Source of the DNA: an uncultured Lachnospiraceae bacterium | GTDB lineage: Bacteria > Bacillota > Clostridia > Lachnospirales > Lachnospiraceae | DNA length: 32,905 nt | Assembly: GCA_944376745.1 (NCBI GenBank) | Contig: CALWDR010000039.1 | Coordinates: 1 to 32,905, forward strand | Direction of reading: 5' to 3' | Part shown: in pieces, positions 1 through 7,410 of the stretch | How the letters are laid out: each line of letters starts with the position of its first letter | Position numbering within the stretch: position 1 is the first letter of the stretch | Notes under the pieces: model-generated | The model's input: only the letters and a program-made list of their open reading frames with translations | Database searches by the model: none | What the model was told of the DNA's origin: nothing | Translations under genes and position numbers: made by a program

Positions 1-1746
1 GGAGAGCGAGCTGCCGGAACTGTTGGAGAGCGGGCTGCCGGAACAGCCGGAGAGCCGGACTTAAAAGGCCGTGGCCGGAATCGGGAGCCGGATAGGGCTT
101 CCCAGAAAGCAGATTTTATCTTAAACAGCGAGCAGCAGCGGATCGTGGATACCATAACCGCGGATTTCCGGGAGGGGGCTTACGGCACCTATCTGATTCA
201 CGGCGTTACCGGCAGCGGCAAGACCGCCGTCTATATCGAATTGATCGCCAGGGCTGTGGCCGAGGGCCGGCAGGCCATCGTACTCATACCGGAGATCGCC
301 CTGACCTATCAGACAGTGATGCGCTTTTATAAGCGGTTCGGTGACCGGGTCTCCATCCTTCATTCCAAAATGTCCCAGGGGGAGCGCTACGACCAGTTCC
401 TGCGGGCCAAAAACGGGGAGCTGGACGTGATGATCGGCCCCAGGTCGGCGCTGTTCACACCTTTTTCAAAATTAGGGTATATCATCATGGACGAGGAGCA
501 TGAGGCTTCCTACAAGAGCGAGACCGTTCCCCGCTACCATGCCAGAGAGGTGGCCATAGAGCGCGCCCGCAGGGCCGGGGCCAGCGTGGTCCTGGGCTCC
601 GCAACGCCCTCCCTGGAGAGCTATTACAGGGCGAAGAAAGGGGAATACCGGCTTTTGGAGCTTCGGACCCGCATTGAGGAGAAGCCCCTTCCCACCTGCG
701 AGATCGTCGATCTGCGGGAGGAATTAAGGCGCGGGAACCGTTCCATCCTAAGCGGACGCTTGCAGGAGCTGATGGAGGACCGGCTGAAGAAGGGACAGCA
801 GATCATGCTGTTTTTGAACCGCCGGGGGATCTCCGGCTTCGTCTCCTGCCGGGCCTGCGGCCATGTGTTCCGCTGCCCCCACTGCGACGTGTCCTTAAGC
901 CAGCACAACAACGGCAGGCTCATCTGCCATTACTGCGGCTATGAGGAGCCTGTCCCCGGAAGCTGTCCTAAGTGCGGCTCCGAATATGTGGGCGGCTTTA
1001 AGGCCGGCACCCAGAAGATCGAGCAGGTGGTGGGGAAGCGGTTTCCAAAGGCGCGTCTGCTTCGGATGGATTTTGACACCACCCGCAGCAAGGAGGATTA
1101 CGAGCGGATTCTCGCCGCCTTTGCCAACCGGGAGGCAGATATTCTGATCGGCACCCAGATGATCGTGAAGGGCCATGATTTCCCGGAGGTGACGCTGGTG
1201 GGAATCCTGGCGGCGGACCTGTCTTTGCATATCAGCGATTACCGGGGGCCGGAGCGGACCTTTCAGCTTCTCACCCAGGCGGCGGGCCGGGCGGGCCGGG
1301 GCCAGGAGCGGGGCCGGGTGGTGATACAGACCTACAGCCCGGATCACTACAGCATCCGGCTGGCGGCCCGGCAGGACTACGAGGCCTTTTATGAGCAGGA
1401 GATCGCCTACCGGAGGCTCATGAGGTATCCACCGGTATGGCATATGATGGTGATGCTGGCAGCCTCCGGGGATAAGGAGCTGGCGGAGGGCTCCGCCCGG
1501 CTCCTGGGACAGAAGCTTCGGCAGGCCCAGGAAAAAGGGAAAATTCAGGGGCTTGTCATGATCGGCCCCGCAGACCCGCCGGTGGCCAAGGTCAACGACA
1601 TTTACAAAAAAGTCATTTATTTTAAGCATGAGGATTATGCCATGCTGGTGCGCGTCAAGGATGTGCTGGAACAATTTGTGGAGAAGCACCGGGAATTTGA
1701 GGGCGTGACCATACAGTTTGATTTTGATCCCATGAACGGATTTTAG
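1..1746 (+). CDS. priA: Primosomal replication restart helicase PriA (5' truncated by window)
   Basis: PriA is the 3'-5' DNA helicase that rebuilds the replisome at stalled forks. The frame is open from base 1, so the N-terminal DNA-binding domain lies outside the window and the first in-window Met is not the start. Visible motifs are Walker A (GVTGSGKT, about nt 199-225), the DEEH Walker B, the SAT motif GSATPS, a zinc-binding insert with paired Cys (CRACGHVFRCPHC, then CHYCG and CPKCG, about nt 847-985) and the helicase motif QAAGRAGRG. Residues encoded by nt 1-60 form an 8-aa repeat (GERAAGT plus V or A) from a 24-bp tandem repeat, apparently a linker insert just before the helicase domain (LNSEQQRIV). 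It leads the conserved priA-def-fmt cluster. Identification is secure. Confidence 0.96.
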   Translation, partial: GERAAGTVGERAAGTAGEPDLKGRGRNREPDRASQKADFILNSEQQRIVDTITADFREGAYGTYLIHGVTGSGKTAVYIELIARAVAEGRQAIVLIPEIALTYQTVMRFYKRFGDRVSILHSKMSQGERYDQFLRAKNGELDVMIGPRSALFTPFSKLGYIIMDEEHEASYKSETVPRYHAREVAIERARRAGASVVLGSATPSLESYYRAKKGEYRLLELRTRIEEKPLPTCEIVDLREELRRGNRSILSGRLQELMEDRLKKGQQIMLFLNRRGISGFVSCRACGHVFRCPHCDVSLSQHNNGRLICHYCGYEEPVPGSCPKCGSEYVGGFKAGTQKIEQVVGKRFPKARLLRMDFDTTRSKEDYERILAAFANREADILIGTQMIVKGHDFPEVTLVGILAADLSLHISDYRGPERTFQLLTQAAGRAGRGQERGRVVIQTYSPDHYSIRLAARQDYEAFYEQEIAYRRLMRYPPVWHMMVMLAASGDKELAEGSARLLGQKLRQAQEKGKIQGLVMIGPADPPVAKVNDIYKKVIYFKHEDYAMLVRVKDVLEQFVEKHREFEGVTIQFDFDPMNGF

Positions 1747-1786
1747 AGAATCGTTTGATTTTGATCCGATGAATGGATTTTAGAGA
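1716..1786 (+). repeat. Tandem duplication of the priA 3' end including the stop codon
   Basis: The segment 1716-1749 (end of priA with its TAG) is repeated at 1753-1786 with 2 mismatches in 34 bases and a 37-bp period. The second copy lies in the gap before def and is not in the priA frame. Confidence 0.85.
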
Positions 1787-1837
1787 TAGATCGCATACAG
1801 TTTCGTTTCACGAGATAGAAGCAGGAGGAAAAAGAAA

Positions 1838-2317
1838 ATGGCACTGAGAAAAATTCGCATTATGGGCGATGAGGTTTTGACAAAACAATGCAGGGAAGTC
1901 AAGGGGATGAGTTTTCGTACCCGGCAGTTGATCGGAGATATGCTGGACACCATGTACGAGGCCAACGGCGTGGGTCTGGCGGCGCCCCAGGTGGGCATCC
2001 TGAAGCGCATAGCGGTGATCGATGTGGGGGAAGGCCCCATTGTTCTCGTCAATCCGGTGATCCTGGAGACCTCCGGGGAGCAGACCGGGGACGAGGGTTG
2101 TCTGAGCCTTCCGGGCAAGGCCGGGGAGGTGACGCGGCCCAATTATGTGAAGGTGCGGGCCTTTGATGAGAATATGAAGGAACGGGAGATCGAGGGCACG
2201 GAGCTTCTGGCCAGGGCCCTCTGCCATGAGATCGAGCATCTGGACGGCCACATGTATGTGGAGAAGGTCAACGGCGAGATCCATGATGTGGTATACGAAG
2301 AGGATGAGGAAGCATGA
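1838..2317 (+). CDS. def: Peptide deformylase
   Basis: This cytosolic metalloenzyme removes the N-formyl group from nascent proteins. At 159 aa it has the usual length, and all three family motifs are present: GVGLAAPQVG (motif I), EGCLSLPG (motif II, metal-binding Cys) and HEIEHLDG (motif III, two metal-ligand His and the catalytic Glu). The start is supported by AGGAGG at 1823-1828, nine bases before the ATG. The stop overlaps the fmt start (ATGA), so the enzyme adding the formyl group and the one removing it are probably translationally coupled. Motif III has Glu where many homologues have Asp (HExDHLxG), a conservative change. Confidence 0.97.
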   Translation: MALRKIRIMGDEVLTKQCREVKGMSFRTRQLIGDMLDTMYEANGVGLAAPQVGILKRIAVIDVGEGPIVLVNPVILETSGEQTGDEGCLSLPGKAGEVTRPNYVKVRAFDENMKEREIEGTELLARALCHEIEHLDGHMYVEKVNGEIHDVVYEEDEEA

Positions 2318-3384
2318 GGATTATTTTTATGGGAACCCCGGATTTTTCCGTGGGGACGATGGAAGCGCTGATCGAGGCAGGCCATGAGGTCGTGCTGGCG
2401 GTGACCCAGCCGGATAAGCCCAAAGGGCGGGGCAAGGCCCTGGCCTTCTCCCCGGTGAAGGAGGCGGCCCTGGCCCATGGAATCCCTGTTTACCAGCCGA
2501 GGAGGGTCCGGGAGCCGGAGTGCGTGGCGTATTTAAAGACCTTTGCCCCGGACCTGATCGTGGTGGTGGCCTTCGGGCAGATTCTGACAAAGGAGATCCT
2601 GGAAATGCCGAGATACTGCTGCGTCAACGTCCATGCCTCCCTGTTGCCCAAATACCGGGGCGCGGCCCCCATCCAGTGGGCCGTCATCAACGGGGAGACA
2701 GTGACCGGCGTCACCACCATGCGCATGGACGAGGGGATCGACACCGGCGACATGATTCTGAAGACGGAGGTACCCCTCTCGCCGGAGGAGACGGGGGGCA
2801 GCCTGTTTGAGAAGCTGGCAGAGGCCGGGGCCAGGCTCTGCGTGGAGACGGTTTTGGCCATTGAGACGGGAACGGCGGTGTACACGCCCCAGAACCATCA
2901 GGAGGCCACCCACACCACCATGATCAGGAAGCAGATGGGAGAGCTTGACTTCGCCAGACCGGCGGCAGAGCTGGAGCGCCTTGTGCGGGGCTTGAACCCC
3001 TGGCCCAGCGCCTACACTTACTGGGGCGGTAAGACCCTGAAGATCTGGAAGGCCTCCGTGGTGGAGTCTTCTTCAGAAGCCGGCACGTGTACCGCATCCT
3101 CAAAGGAGGAATCTTCTTCAGGTCCGGCCGGCGCGCGTACCGCATCTTCAAAGGAGGAGCCGGCCCTTCACGCAGCGCCGGAAAGCGATGATCAGGAAAC
3201 TGCCGGCCCGGCCCCCGGAACCGTGGTGAAGGCGGACAGAAGCAGCCTGCTGGTGCAGACCGGGAAGGGCCTTTTGTCCCTGGAAGAGGTGCAGCTGGAG
3301 GGCAAGAAGCGGATGGATATTGCCTCCTTCCTGCGAGGGTATCCCCTGGGGGAGGGAGCGCGGCTTGGAGCTCCCGCCCGCTGA
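2314..3384 (+). CDS. fmt: Methionyl-tRNA formyltransferase with a low-complexity insert
   Basis: Fmt transfers a formyl group from 10-formyl-THF to initiator Met-tRNA. The N-terminal hydrolase-like domain shows MRIIFMGTPDFS, the catalytic NVHASLLPKYRGAAP segment and GIDTGDM. The C-terminal OB-like domain contains GKTLKIWKA and later LEGKKRMDIASFLRG. At 356 aa it is about 40 aa longer than usual. The excess is a Ser/Glu/Ala-rich segment (about residues 249-300) between two beta strands of the C-terminal domain, encoded partly by a tandem duplication (about 3065-3156) that repeats TASSKEE. Such an insert probably sits on a surface loop. It overlaps def by 4 nt. Confidence 0.96.
   Translation: MRIIFMGTPDFSVGTMEALIEAGHEVVLAVTQPDKPKGRGKALAFSPVKEAALAHGIPVYQPRRVREPECVAYLKTFAPDLIVVVAFGQILTKEILEMPRYCCVNVHASLLPKYRGAAPIQWAVINGETVTGVTTMRMDEGIDTGDMILKTEVPLSPEETGGSLFEKLAEAGARLCVETVLAIETGTAVYTPQNHQEATHTTMIRKQMGELDFARPAAELERLVRGLNPWPSAYTYWGGKTLKIWKASVVESSSEAGTCTASSKEESSSGPAGARTASSKEEPALHAAPESDDQETAGPAPGTVVKADRSSLLVQTGKGLLSLEEVQLEGKKRMDIASFLRGYPLGEGARLGAPAR
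3065..3156 (+). repeat. Tandem duplication inside fmt
   Basis: Two imperfect copies of about 45-48 bp (roughly 3065-3109 and 3110-3156) encode the repeated Ser-rich segments ending in TASSKEE. They stay in frame and lie in the insert that distinguishes this Fmt from standard-length homologues. Confidence 0.75.
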
Positions 3385-3454
3385 TGCCGGAAATGCGGAG
3401 AGACGCGCGGCAGTCAGAATGTCTGGAAGCTCCCGCCCGCTGACGCCGGGAATG
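3370..3454 (+). repeat. Direct repeat spanning the fmt stop codon
   Basis: Segment 3370-3395, which contains the fmt TGA (3382-3384), recurs at 3429-3454 with 2 mismatches and a 59-bp period. The second copy keeps the TGA in the equivalent position. The remaining gap to the next gene holds a GGGGCC/GGCCCC hairpin (3519-3537) without a T-tract, so it is not called a terminator. Confidence 0.8.
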
Positions 3455-3559
3455 GCAGCCGCAGTTTCATAAAAATTCGCCAGATAACATTTCCCATATA
3501 AACATGAACAAAGAAGCAGGGGCCTTTCAGCGGCCCCGCAGAAAAAGGAGGAAGCAATC

Positions 3560-4273
3560 ATGCCATACGGGTTTTACACTTTTTGGGACCCCACCTATTT
3601 CCTGGTGATCATCGGGGCGGTGATCTGCCTGCTGGCCTCGGCCAGGGTCAGGACCACCTTCAACAAGTATCAGAGGGTCCGCAGCATGTCCGGCCTCACC
3701 GGGGCGGAGGCGGCGGAACGGATCCTGCGCTCCGCGGGCATCTACGACGTGGTGGTCCGCCACATTCAGGGGAATCTGAACGACCATTACGACCCCAGAA
3801 ATAAGACGCTGAGTTTGTCCGACAGCGTGTACAATTCCACCTCCGTGGCCGCCATCGGCGTGGCGGCCCACGAGTGCGGACATGCCATTCAGCACCAGAA
3901 GGCCTATGCACCCCTGGCCATCCGAAGCGCCCTGGTGCCGGTGGCCAACTTTGGTTCCATGCTGGCCTGGCCGCTGATCCTTATCGGGCTTTTATTTTCC
4001 AGAGGAAGCGGCAGCCTGCTGATCACCATCGGGATCATCTGCTTTTCCGCGGCGGTGCTGTTCCAGCTTGTGACGCTGCCGGTGGAATTTAACGCCTCGG
4101 GGCGGGCCGTCCGGATTCTGGGCTCCCTGGGCATCCTGGGGGATGAGGAGCTGCGGCAGACCAGAAAGGTATTGTCGGCGGCGGCTCTGACCTATGTGGC
4201 CAGCGCGGCGGCGGCCATTTTGCAGCTTCTGCGTCTGGTGATCCTGTTCGGAGGACGAAGAAGCGATGACTGA
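3560..4273 (+). CDS. Membrane zinc metallopeptidase, YugP family (Zn_peptidase_2)
   Basis: This predicted integral-membrane neutral zinc peptidase has 237 aa. The N-terminus has a membrane segment (YFLVIIGAVICLLAS), followed by a soluble part and the zinc motif AAHECGHAIQHQ (HExxH-type HECGH). Two strongly hydrophobic stretches follow (LAWPLILIGLLF and LLITIGIICFSAAVLF), then the FNASGRA segment typical of YugP proteins. The substrate is unknown. AAGGAGG at 3545-3551 precedes the ATG. It overlaps rsmB by 8 nt and sits between fmt and rsmB, as in other Lachnospiraceae-type clusters. Family assignment is confident; the biological role is not established. Confidence 0.9.
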   Translation: MPYGFYTFWDPTYFLVIIGAVICLLASARVRTTFNKYQRVRSMSGLTGAEAAERILRSAGIYDVVVRHIQGNLNDHYDPRNKTLSLSDSVYNSTSVAAIGVAAHECGHAIQHQKAYAPLAIRSALVPVANFGSMLAWPLILIGLLFSRGSGSLLITIGIICFSAAVLFQLVTLPVEFNASGRAVRILGSLGILGDEELRQTRKVLSAAALTYVASAAAAILQLLRLVILFGGRRSDD

Positions 4274-5633
4274 CAGGAAGGCGGCTCTGGCAAAAGGAAG
4301 CGTCTCCGGGCGGGAAGCGCCCCAGGATAAGGTGAATGTGAGAAATCTTGCCCTGGAGGTACTGCTGGCGGTGACCAGGGACGGCGCCTACAGCCATACA
4401 GCCTTAAAGGCCGTGCTGGACAAATATCAGTATCTGAGCAAACAGGAGAGAAGCTTTCTGACCCGGCTTAGTGAGGGAACGCTGGAACGGATGCTGTGGA
4501 TCGACTATGTGCTGGACCGGTTTTCCAGCGTCCCGGCTCGCAAAATGAAGCCGGTCATCCGCACCATTTTAAGAATGGGCGTCTATGAGCTCCAATATAT
4601 GGACGCGGTGCCTCCGTCGGCCACCATCAACGAGGCGGTGAAGCTGACGGAAAAAAAAGGCTTTCACAACCTGAAGGGCTTTGTCAACGGGGTGCTGCGC
4701 AGCATCAGCCGGGGAATTTCTTCGGTAAAGCTGCCGGACCGGGAAACGGAACCCGCGGCCTATCTGTCTGTGGCCTACTCCATGCCGGAGTGGATCGTGG
4801 AGGAATGGCTTGGGTGCTATGAGGTTCAGACAGTGGAGGAGATGCTGGCGGCTTTTCTGACAGAGACGCCCACCAGTATCCGGGTCAACATGGCAAGGAC
4901 CGACCGAAAGACGCTGGCAGAGCGGCTGCGGCAGGAGGGCGTCACCGTGGAGGAGAACCCGGAGCTGCCCTGCGGCCTTTACATTTCCGGCTACGACCAT
5001 TTGAGCGCTTTAAATACCTTCCGGGAAGGGCTGTTCTACGTGCAGGACGAAAGCTCCATGCTGGTGTCGGAGCTGGCGTCCCCGAAGCCGGGGGACTATG
5101 TGCTGGACGTCTGCGCCGCGCCGGGGGGTAAGAGCCTTCATATGGCGGAGCTTCTTAAGGGCACCGGCCTGGTGGAGGCCAGGGATCTGACCCCCGCAAA
5201 GGTGGAGCTGATCCGGGAAAATATAGCGCGCTGCCGGCTTACCAATGTCCGGGCCGTGCAGGCGGACGCCAGGAAATTTTACCCCGCGGATGAGGGACGG
5301 GCGGATATCGTGCTGGCCGACGTGCCCTGCTCCGGCCTTGGCACCCTGGGCAAAAAGACGGACATCAAATACAGGGTGACCCGGGAATCCATCGAAGAGC
5401 TGGCGGCGCTTCAGCGGGAGATCTTAAACACCGTGTCCCGCTATGTGAAGCCCGGCGGAACGCTGATGTACAGCACCTGCACGGTGAGCCGGCGGGAAAA
5501 TGAGGACAATGTGGCCTGGTTTTTGGCGGGACACCCGGAATTTACCCTAGCAATGCAGAGGCAGCTTCTGCCGGCAGCCGGACGCAGGGACGGATTTTTC
5601 CTGGCAAAGCTGATAAAGGAGAACCATGGATAA
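4266..5633 (+). CDS. rsmB: 16S rRNA (cytosine-5) methyltransferase RsmB
   Basis: RsmB methylates C967 (E. coli numbering) of 16S rRNA using SAM. The first about 150 residues form the NusB-like RNA-binding domain (VRNLALEVLLAV; YVLDRFS; FVNGVLRSI). The Rossmann methyltransferase domain contains the SAM motif DVCAAPGGKS, motif IV DVPCSGLGT and motif VI STCTVSRRENE, which carries the catalytic Cys. At 455 aa the length is normal. The ATG overlaps the yugP-like stop by 8 nt and the 3' end overlaps rlmN by 8 nt, so the three genes appear co-transcribed and coupled. Confidence 0.95.
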   Translation: MTDRKAALAKGSVSGREAPQDKVNVRNLALEVLLAVTRDGAYSHTALKAVLDKYQYLSKQERSFLTRLSEGTLERMLWIDYVLDRFSSVPARKMKPVIRTILRMGVYELQYMDAVPPSATINEAVKLTEKKGFHNLKGFVNGVLRSISRGISSVKLPDRETEPAAYLSVAYSMPEWIVEEWLGCYEVQTVEEMLAAFLTETPTSIRVNMARTDRKTLAERLRQEGVTVEENPELPCGLYISGYDHLSALNTFREGLFYVQDESSMLVSELASPKPGDYVLDVCAAPGGKSLHMAELLKGTGLVEARDLTPAKVELIRENIARCRLTNVRAVQADARKFYPADEGRADIVLADVPCSGLGTLGKKTDIKYRVTRESIEELAALQREILNTVSRYVKPGGTLMYSTCTVSRRENEDNVAWFLAGHPEFTLAMQRQLLPAAGRRDGFFLAKLIKENHG

Positions 5634-7395
5634 GACGGATATAAAATCATTGGACCTTGGGGAGTTGAAGGAACTGCTGGCCGGCATGGGGGAGAAGCCC
5701 TTCCGGGCCGGGCAGATCTATACCTGGCTCCACCGGCGGTTTGTAACCTCCTTTGAGGAGATGACGGACATTTCCAAAAACCTGCGGGAGGCGTTAAAAA
5801 GGGACTGTGAGCTGACGGCCTTGAAAAAAATGCAGATGCAGCAGTCCCGGCAGGACGGCACCAGAAAGTACCTCTTTGCCCTGAAGGACGGAAATATGAT
5901 CGAGAGCGTGTTCATGCACTACAGGCACGGGGACAGCGTCTGCATTTCCTCCCAGGCGGGCTGCCGCATGGGCTGCAGGTTCTGCGCCTCCACCCTGGAC
6001 GGACTGGTGCGGAATTTAACGCCCGCGGAGATGCTGGACCAGATCTACCGGATCCAGGCGGACACCGGGGAGCGGATCTCCAATGTGGTGGTGATGGGCA
6101 CCGGGGAGCCTCTGGACAACTACGACAATCTTTTAAAATTTATCCGGCTGCTTACGGACGAGAATGGCTTACATATCAGCCAGAGAAATATTACGGTATC
6201 CACTTGCGGAATCGTGCCGAATATGAGAAAATTAGCTTCGGAGAAGCTTCAGATCACGCTGGCTTTGTCCCTCCACGCTTCCAGCCAGGAGAAGCGCCGG
6301 GCCCTGATGCCGGTGGCGAATAAGTACGGGATCCAGGAGGTCATCGAGGCCTGCCGTGATTATTTTGAAGAAACCGGGCGGCGGATCACCTTCGAGTACG
6401 CGCTGGTGGGCGGAGTGAACGACAGCCAGAGGGACGCCCAGGAGCTGGCGCAGCTGATCAGAGGCTTAAATTGCCACGTAAATCTGATCCCCGTAAATCC
6501 CATCAAGGAGCGGGATTTTGTCCAGTCTGACGCGCCGGTGATACAGAATTTTAAAAATGTGCTTGAAAAATATGGGATAAATGTTACAATCAGAAGGGAA
6601 ATGGGCCGCGATATTGACGGGGCCTGTGGGCAATTACGGAAGAGATATGCAGAGAAAGGCGGTGGAAAAGGGATGAGAACTTTTTCCATTACGGATAAGG
6701 GAAGGATACGCCGGATGAACCAGGATTTTGTGTTTTCCTCGGAGGAGCCGGTGGGAAATCTGCCCAATCTTTTTATCGTCGCCGACGGAATGGGAGGCCA
6801 CAACGCGGGAGATTACGCCTCCAGGCGCGCAGTGGAGGTGATGGTGCGGGAGATCAGAGAGAGCCGGGCCGTGGAGCCGCCCGCGATTTTTGAACAGGCC
6901 ATCCGCAGCGCCAACCAGGAGCTGCTTGCAAGGGCCCGGGAGGACGTCCGTCTGGAGGGCATGGGAACCACCGCGGTGCTGGCAAGCCTTGCGGACCGCA
7001 AGCTTTGGGTGGCAAATGTGGGCGACAGCCGCTTATATGTGGTGAACGAGGACATGACCCAGGTGACCGTGGACCATTCCCTGGTGGAGGAGCTGGTGCG
7101 CATGGGCAAGATCGAGGAGGCCGAGGCCAGGGAGCACCCGGACAAAAATCTTATTACCAGAGCCATCGGTGCCAGTGAAGAGGTGACGGCGGATGTCTTT
7201 GAGGTGGATGTGAAGGAAGGCGACTTCATTTTGCTGTGCTCCGACGGACTGACCAATATGCTGAAGGACGAGGAGATACAGTCCATTGTGCGGAGCCAGA
7301 AAAATGTCAGGGAAAAAGTGGAAGAACTGGTGGCGGACGCCGATGCCAACGGCGGGAAAGACAACATTACGGCCATTTTGATAGAACCATATTAA
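5626..7395 (+). CDS. rlmN: RlmN (rRNA/tRNA m2A methyltransferase) fused in frame to PP2C-type phosphatase Stp
   Basis: This is one uninterrupted 589-codon frame. Residues 1-349 are a full-length radical-SAM RlmN, which methylates A2503 of 23S rRNA and A37 of some tRNAs. The 4Fe-4S ligands are C113, C117 and C120 (CRMGCRFC), and the two catalytic Cys are C106 (SVCISSQ) and C334 (GACGQL). Residues 350-589 are a complete PPM/PP2C phosphatase. No stop separates them: the RlmN C-terminus (RKRYAEKGGGKG) runs straight into MRTFSITDKG. In most genomes these are adjacent but separate genes. An internal ribosome site before codon 350 means Stp might also be made alone. Both domain assignments are secure; whether the fused protein accumulates is not shown by sequence. 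Confidence 0.93.
   Translation: MDKTDIKSLDLGELKELLAGMGEKPFRAGQIYTWLHRRFVTSFEEMTDISKNLREALKRDCELTALKKMQMQQSRQDGTRKYLFALKDGNMIESVFMHYRHGDSVCISSQAGCRMGCRFCASTLDGLVRNLTPAEMLDQIYRIQADTGERISNVVVMGTGEPLDNYDNLLKFIRLLTDENGLHISQRNITVSTCGIVPNMRKLASEKLQITLALSLHASSQEKRRALMPVANKYGIQEVIEACRDYFEETGRRITFEYALVGGVNDSQRDAQELAQLIRGLNCHVNLIPVNPIKERDFVQSDAPVIQNFKNVLEKYGINVTIRREMGRDIDGACGQLRKRYAEKGGGKGMRTFSITDKGRIRRMNQDFVFSSEEPVGNLPNLFIVADGMGGHNAGDYASRRAVEVMVREIRESRAVEPPAIFEQAIRSANQELLARAREDVRLEGMGTTAVLASLADRKLWVANVGDSRLYVVNEDMTQVTVDHSLVEELVRMGKIEEAEAREHPDKNLITRAIGASEEVTADVFEVDVKEGDFILLCSDGLTNMLKDEEIQSIVRSQKNVREKVEELVADADANGGKDNITAILIEPY
6673..7395 (+). CDS. stp: Stp/PrpC Ser/Thr protein phosphatase domain, possible independent translation start
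   Basis: This is the PPM-family Mn/Mg-dependent phosphatase that opposes PrkC, the next gene. Metal-binding and structural motifs are complete: RMNQDF, VADGMGGHNAGDYAS, GMGTTAV, VANVGDSRLY, LCSDGL and GGKDNITAI. The 240-aa length is normal for a stand-alone Stp. The upstream sequence AGGCGGTGG (6657-6665) lies 7 nt before this ATG and resembles a strong Shine-Dalgarno, so internal initiation is plausible. However, the upstream rlmN frame reads through without a stop. It is listed separately so that both readings are visible. Stop to prkC ATG is 15 nt. Confidence 0.75.
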   Translation: MRTFSITDKGRIRRMNQDFVFSSEEPVGNLPNLFIVADGMGGHNAGDYASRRAVEVMVREIRESRAVEPPAIFEQAIRSANQELLARAREDVRLEGMGTTAVLASLADRKLWVANVGDSRLYVVNEDMTQVTVDHSLVEELVRMGKIEEAEAREHPDKNLITRAIGASEEVTADVFEVDVKEGDFILLCSDGLTNMLKDEEIQSIVRSQKNVREKVEELVADADANGGKDNITAILIEPY

Positions 7396-7410
7396 GGTGA
7401 GGTGAAGACC

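Noticed and set aside
3519-3537. GGGGCC/GGCCCC hairpin before the yugP-like gene as a terminator
   Set aside because: No T-tract follows and it lies just ahead of the ribosome site inside a presumed operon.
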